Shown here: piece by piece, positions 58,146 to 64,000 of the stretch
Layout: each line of letters begins with the position of its first letter
How positions within the stretch are numbered: position 1 is the first letter of the stretch
DNA from: Cymbidium sinense
Taxonomy: Eukaryota; Streptophyta; Magnoliopsida; Asparagales; Orchidaceae
NCBI GenBank assembly: GCA_021442155.1
Contig: CM038217.1
Location: 144,581,643 to 144,645,642, forward strand
Direction: 5' to 3'
Length of the DNA: 64,000 nt
Notes under the pieces: generated by a model
The model's database searches: none
What the model was told of the DNA's origin: nothing
Seen by the model: only the letters and a program-made list of their open reading frames with translations
Position numbers and translations under genes: made by a program

Positions 58146-59605
58146 GATCTTTTCATAGGCTTTCTGTGGCTTTGGCTTTGATGACTGATCTTGAAATGGA
58201 AACTGTTTGGCCTCACCTTGTAGACTAGTCGCCTTGTTGATTAGCTTCTCAAATTTATTGACTATGAAGCCTTTGAGCATAAAGGAAACTGGGCCATGAA
58301 TATTCTTTAGTAGAATCTCAATGGTGTGTTGTTCATATAGCTACAGTTTGCATTTCATACTCAAATTATGCCATCTAAGAATATAATCAATAAAGGATAC
58401 ACCAGGGTATTGTTGTGCTACAATGAGATTGCCTACCCTTTTGCAAATAACCTCTTGACAAAGATGCTCCAACTATTAAAAGTCTTATAAATCATTGGGG
58501 AGTTAGCACCAATTAAGGTTATGCAGCTAAGCTACAAAATGTTAGAACAATAGTGCATCCGCCAGATTATAATAGTTGGCTCGATGTTATGTGAAGGATT
58601 ACTTCCATCAAACTTGAAAGAAGGCACAAAACCCTTGATATTGGTTAACATTTTCCTTATCTACCGAAAATATGAACCATGAGCTTGATTTCTCATTTAT
58701 TATTCAACCTTGAAAAATATCTTTTCTTGTATGAAGTTTGTATATTAATACAAGCTAGTGTTGTCTCTATAGAGGTGAAACTTGGCATCAGAAATATTTT
58801 CAAAGGTCTCCATAATAGTGAGATGTGCTCACGGCTTGATTAGCTAATTGCCTCTAGCAAATCTTCAAGCATCTTTCCTATCTTATTGATCTACTCATGC
58901 TTCTATTTGAGTTGTTGAAGTAGGTGTTTCAAATTTGTATCATTTTATGTAGCACCTTAAATAGTGATCTTGAAGGAGGAATTTTGTATCAACCATATAT
59001 ACCTCTGAGGTGTTACAAATCATCTTTATTGGGATCAAAACTAATTCCTCTAGGTCCTTAAGATTTTCTTCTTTTGTGAATACTATACTCATATGAAGCT
59101 TTATATGCTACATGAATGATTGTTAGTTATCATGTTCATGAATAAGATACATCTAACCTCCCCTACTAAGTGTTAATCTATGACTGCTCCTGAGATACAA
59201 TCTTAGATGTTAGTGCTACTCAGGAGATTTATCACCATGATAGAACTATCTCCTTCTCCCTCTATTGATATTTGTCTGATCACTAAGGTGGTGGTGATGG
59301 CATGACTAGATATGAGAATGTACTCCTCTTCATCACAATGAAGTAGGATTTGTGGTGAAAATATTTCCTTCATCTATCCTTTTGGAAAGATAAAGAAAAC
59401 AAAAATATCGATTACGAAAATATGTGATCTGATGCTTGCTCTTCAAGAGGTAGATCCATAGAACCTATCATGACACTTCTCTGTAGGTTCCTCATCATTA
59501 TTCATCCAACTCTTCTTCAATAATCTCCTCAAATGATACATCACGAAGGATCTTCATCACGGTCTCTCTTATTGACCACGTAGATTATGTTCTTATTAAT
59601 GATAT
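58145..59605 (-). pseudogene. gag: Gag fragment of element A
   Basis: On the minus strand, 58215-58335 reads EQHTIEILLKNIHGPVSF, MLKGFIVNKFEKLINKATSL and QGE in one frame. This is the same capsid segment as 38420-38540 (B) and 11940-12060 (C), and cleaner than either. The rest, to about 59600, aligns loosely with 12100-13400 of C and has no long frame. No protease or later pol domain follows. The fragment is bracketed by pieces of leader in the same orientation. Confidence 0.72.
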
Positions 59606-60540
59606 GCGATATTGAGGAAAGGTGTAATATCTCAAAATATAGAAGTCACCAACCTACAATGGACCTAATCACCTCAATAAGGACTCCTAAGAACTATGAG
59701 TCTTCGTATGTGTGGAAAAATTTTTAATTTCTAAAGAAGAAAATATAGTTCCATCTTCACTCTATGCAGGATAAAATGAAGATTAAAATATACTTCTTCA
59801 TTTTATGCATTTTTGACACCACGTAGATCCGTAGATGTTCTTATTGAGGGTGATCGGGTGTGACAATGAGAAGAGGTGTACTATCTCAAAAGATGAAGTC
59901 ACCACCTACAATGGACTAATCACCTCAACAAGGACTCTAAGGATAATGGGTCTACATGTGTGCAGATTCTTCCCTACTTTACATGGAAAGTAAAGTATGA
60001 TTTATTTTAAATCAAGTTCATTAAGTTCCCTACAGCAAGCCCTCATAGTTAATTACATCCTAAGGAATGAGATCCCTTAGGAATACCCTTGATTAAGGTT
60101 AATGATCATTGTCTCCAAAGATTTCAATAGGTAGGACTATCAATCAATTAGTTTGTTTCAGAAGATCAAATGGGATTGATCAAAGAGAGGGAGTTATTAT
60201 TGAAGCCAAAGGAAGATAAGTAGAAAATGCTCACAATGTTAGAAAACCTAGTGAGCATCTCAAACTATCATATGGTTGGATTTTATATTTTAGAAATTGA
60301 ATTATTCATTTGAGTTGACCTTTTATTAGAAGTTTAGGGCTTATGATTCTATAACACAAGATTATGGAAATGCCTAAGAGGTGAGGATTTATGCTTATGG
60401 CCCATGGAAGGGAGAAGCAACCTCAGAACCTAAATCTAGGGAGCCATGGCGAGGGCCAAAAGCACTACCTAAATCTAAGGAGAAATGGGTATTTGGTTTG
60501 CCTCCACTAGAGAGGACAAACCACCCAAGCTGGACTTACA
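59605..60540 (-). repeat. Leader of element A with partial duplication
   Basis: The leader phrase tatctcaaaa(t/g)at(a)gaagtcacc with TGGACCTAATCACCTCAATA occurs at 59625-59690 and again at 59880-59935. The second, longer copy runs on to the PBS at about 60541. 60227-60258 holds the hairpin ATGCTCAC/GTGAGCAT (arms 60227-60234 and 60251-60258). A 69-codon frame at 60381-60590 is part of this leader. The tandem hairpin array found in B and C is absent. Confidence 0.65.
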
Positions 60541-60562
60541 ACACGGGGTGGCAGCCAACTAA
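60541..60562 (-). other. Primer binding site region of element A
   Basis: On the minus strand AGGAGGAGTTAGT is followed by TGGCTGCCACCCCGTG. The TGG start is retained and the form is close to that of element B. Confidence 0.5.
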
Positions 60563-63500
60563 CTCCTCCTATAATTTTAAATTCATGTAGGCAAGTCATA
60601 TGTTTTATGCAAGATAACTAGGCTATTATTTATTTAGAAAGAGACTAAGTCCTTAAACTCACTCCCTAAAGAGACTAGATCATGTAAGGGTATGCTTCAA
60701 ATGACCTAAATCTAATGCAAATCACATTACATTTTACTTTTATTTTTGGACAATCTTTTGACTCAGGCTTATAGGATTCATATGCTTGATGCATGAAAAA
60801 TAAGATCATTGGCAAAAATTAGCGAGAAGGGAGGAGGTGTGTTTCCACCATGGCTCTCAAAGTTCAAGCCAAGTTTCTTTGGCAAAGGTGGAAGCCCTTC
60901 AATCAAGAGTGAAAATAATATGCATTTATGCATGATGTTATAAAAGAAATACTCATCCAACTAAGGGTTGCTAATTCTTTTATCTTGATTTTTAGCCTAA
61001 GCTTTAGATGAGGTTATGAATTCTTTATTTAATTTTGAATTATTAAATTTGGTAGAAGATTTATTTTTTCTTAAGAGCCTAAACCACATCTAGCCATTCA
61101 TCAAGCAAGAAGAAACTAGGAAAAGGATGCCATCTTAATGCACAAACTAAACAAATCAACAATCAATTTATAAAGCTAATGCAAAAGAATAAAAGGCCAT
61201 TTGGTGGTTGGTAACCACCGAACAAACCCAAAAAATAAATTGGGTAGTCGATCTCTACCCTTATACAACCCGGATTACAAATGAATTAAGTACAATTAAA
61301 TAAGGAATTCATTATTATGGGGGTCTTCAAGCTTCATTTCTTCATTCTTCTTTTCTTCTTTCTTCTTTGGTTCTTTCTTTTGGATGGTTGGAAGGTGGTT
61401 GCTTCAAAGGCTTCACATGGTACATAAGATGTAATCTTATGACCAATGCTCATCCTAATCCCCATAATAATCATTCCAAAATCCTAATTGCAAAAATTAC
61501 ATGAAAAGGAAAAAATATAACTAAACAAAAATAGATATTAGCTAAACAAACCATAAATCCCAAGCATGTATATTGGACTTAACACCCCACACATGGGTAA
61601 CTAAGTCCACTGGCCTATTTGATTATGCTTAGGGTATAAGCACTGCAAAAAAGCATTTATATTTTTATTTATTACTCCTTAAGCACAATCCAGAAGATAA
61701 TAGTTAGACTAAGATCGCCCTACCATTCAATCAACGCATATGCACCCTAAAATTCAGTCTAAAATATTATATCACAAAATAAAAGCAAAAATCAAACCAT
61801 GCACCATCCTAACTTAAAGCTAGAAGTGGTGACTTATCCTAATGTGTGTGCTTTTAATGTTTGTGTGGTATGCTTAGCTATGGCTTTAAGTTAGATTTTA
61901 AGTGAAGAATGTTCAACTTAGAGGAGGTTTCATTTAAGTTGTTTTATGTTTGGATTTTATTTTTGTTTTTGATTAGGTTTAAGTGAATCCTACAATTAAT
62001 TGTTGTTATAAGAGGGAAAGAGAAGAGAACTTCTCTTTCCTTCCCTAACCTAAGTAATTTCTAAAGTAGATTCATATTTTTAGTTTTGTTTAGTGAATGT
62101 TTTATTATGTGTTTTAATTAATCCTAAGTTTAGATGAACTCTAAACAAACCTATTCAAAAGAAAGGCATTTTAAGATTAAGTGAATTAAATTCACAAAAC
62201 ACACATCACCTCATTTCTTTCCCAACATGTATAACATGCATATAAATGAATTCTAAGCATATCTATACACACCAAATGGGAATGTTTAGCACACTTTATG
62301 ATGAATGCTAAGTGGGTTACTTAAGAAAATTTGAATGATTATGATGCATGATTTTCATTAAGTAGAAAAGGGGTTACTTATCTAATTTTCACATGCACAT
62401 ACAATGTAAAAAGGCATAAGTGAGTATGCATTGTTAAGACTAGGTGTACAATACAAGACCTACTTAGGCTCTACTTAAACCCCGGTTGACTAATATACCA
62501 CTTTTCTTAAATACAAGCATATGTAAAAGAAATGAATGGAAAAGAAAGATGCAAAAGTTTGTATTTGTATTTTATTTATTTATGCAATTTATATGTGTGA
62601 ATATGAAGATCCTTAAGTTATAACATGTAAAGGGATAAGAGTAGATTTAAGCAAGTGTTATTCTTTTGAGTTATATCACTTTGTACAAATCTTATTCAAA
62701 CTATGTTAAAAAAAGAAAGGAAGCAAACATAAGACACATTTTTATATTCACATGCAAACATAGAAAAAAACTATGAGTAACACACTTTTATTTTTGGTAA
62801 TTGATTCATATATTTTAAAAATATTTTAGATTTAATAGTGATAATAGCCACTCATATTTCAATTTTAGCCAAATCATGCAATTTGACATAAAGAAACATT
62901 TCACTTTCATTTTGATTTTTCAAAAAAATGATTGCATGAAATTCATATGAAATACACATTTAGCATGTTGGGAAGGAACTAAAATGATGAAATCAAACAC
63001 ATTCACCTAATTAATTCCTAAAGACAATCTTATGAAATAAGAAAGCTTAAAGCAAATCAAATTATTTTAAAGAAGGTTTGGTTTTATTTTTGAGTTTGAT
63101 TTAATTTAAAAATGTGAGAAGTTTGCTATTCTTAACCCATTCTCACATGTGTATGATATTTAGTTCAATTTTAGATGATTAGATTCATTTTATATTTTGA
63201 TTAGGTTAAGGTATTAAGTGTATTAATTACCCCTTACCTACCTTAGCATATTTAATCAAATAATTATGAGCCAATGAGATGACATAAAACTCACAAGGAA
63301 TTTAAATTTGCAATGCACCTAAGAAGAAAGGCCTAATGTAATTTGGCTCATGATTAATGATTAATTAAACTAAGTGGTTTAACTTAAGTAATATCATAAC
63401 CCCTCACACATGTGAGTTGATTTTGATTTCCTTAATGTACTTAGGCTCTTGAACACCTAAGCATCTACCCAAGATAGATTAATTAAGTTCTGGAAGGTTT

Positions 63501-64000
63501 TAGAATTTTATGAAATTAATTAAGGGATAATTAGTGAATTAACCCTTAAGGATGGATTAAGGAAGAAAAGGGGGGTTTAGGAATAATATCCCAAAATTAT
63601 TCTAAACCTTACATCACTTAATCAAAACTTAATTGACTCAATCAGGGTTAAACCACATTATTAATGCTTAATTACATTAAAGGAGTAATTAAGAAATGAA
63701 CTAGCACCCCCTAATTAAGCCACCAATAAATCCCAAGAAAATTAGGGGAGGTAGAGTCATCCCACTAAGCACAAAAAAGTTTGGATTAATCAGAGTAATT
63801 AAGGGTAATTAGCAATTAACATTCTAATAAAACCCAAATTGAGAAAATACTATTAAAAATCCATTGAAATTAATTTTAGAATATTCTATGTTCAATTATC
63901 TTTCACATGCAATTTATTTCATATTCTTTTTAATGTTTTTATTTAGATATAAATTTTAGAAGATTTGGTAATTAATTAAAAATTATTTAATCCCAAATTA
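60563..64000 (-). repeat. 5' LTR of element A (partial, runs off right edge)
   Basis: Colinear with 17054-20560 of the C 5' LTR, in the same order: promoter-like block (61242-61265), gtgataatagccactcat (about 62840), and the GGGGTTTAGGAATAA stretch (63573-63590, as at 45-60 and 20120-20140). The LTR start, with the GGTCAA clusters and minisatellite, would lie beyond the window. Confidence 0.82.
61242..61265 (-). promoter_or_regulatory. Candidate LTR core promoter block, element A
   Basis: On the minus strand TGTATAAGGGTAGAGATCGA then CTACCC. It is the same TATA plus GGGTAG/CTACCC arrangement as in the other LTRs, with one change in the loop. Confidence 0.4.

Overview
This looks like a repeat-filled intergenic stretch of a plant nuclear genome. 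It is AT-rich, has no intact host gene, tRNA or rRNA that I can recognise, and no frame longer than about 160 codons that is not a repeat artefact. Almost everything belongs to one family of Ty3/gypsy LTR retrotransposons. The decayed polyproteins carry gag, protease, RT, RNase H, a second (archaeal-type) RNase H and integrase, which is the domain order of the plant Tat/Ogre group. I cannot name the species.

Layout. (1) 1-23414 is element C on the minus strand: partial 3' LTR (1-3659), 3' noncoding repeats (3660-6270), broken pol and gag (6270-14170), a tandem hairpin array (14220-15900), leader (15900-17030), PBS (about 17030-17053) and 5' LTR (17054-23414). (2) 23415-28303 is AT-rich flank plus two truncated LTR/leader fragments in opposite orientations. 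(3) 28304-54791 is element B on the plus strand with the same parts in the same order: 5' LTR 28304-34187, PBS 34188, leader and hairpin array to 36170, gag-pol 36240-44750, 3' noncoding repeats 44750-47384, 3' LTR 47385-54791. (4) 54792-57790 continues from that LTR into another PBS and leader and then a truncated third LTR, a tandem LTR-internal-LTR arrangement. (5) 57791-64000 is a rearranged minus-strand relative, element A: duplicated leader pieces around a gag fragment, then PBS and the end-proximal half of an LTR running off the window.

The two main elements lie head to head (5' LTRs facing each other across about 4.9 kb), so most of the first 54 kb is a huge imperfect inverted repeat. 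All coding regions are broken by stops and frameshifts. Nothing here could move on its own, although the LTRs keep a recognisable promoter-like block.

The most unusual signal is in the leader between PBS and gag. Both elements carry about 15-21 tandem units of roughly 60-80 bp, each able to fold into a short stem. Units differ by paired (compensatory) changes, so the fold, not just the sequence, appears to have been kept. Other notable points are the LTRs of about 6-7.4 kb, dense TTGACC/GGTCAA (W-box-like) clusters and hairpin-bearing minisatellites inside the LTRs, and a second conserved leader hairpin. All comparisons were made by eye; boundaries are accurate to a few bases where LTR ends are quoted and to tens or hundreds of bases for decayed coding domains.
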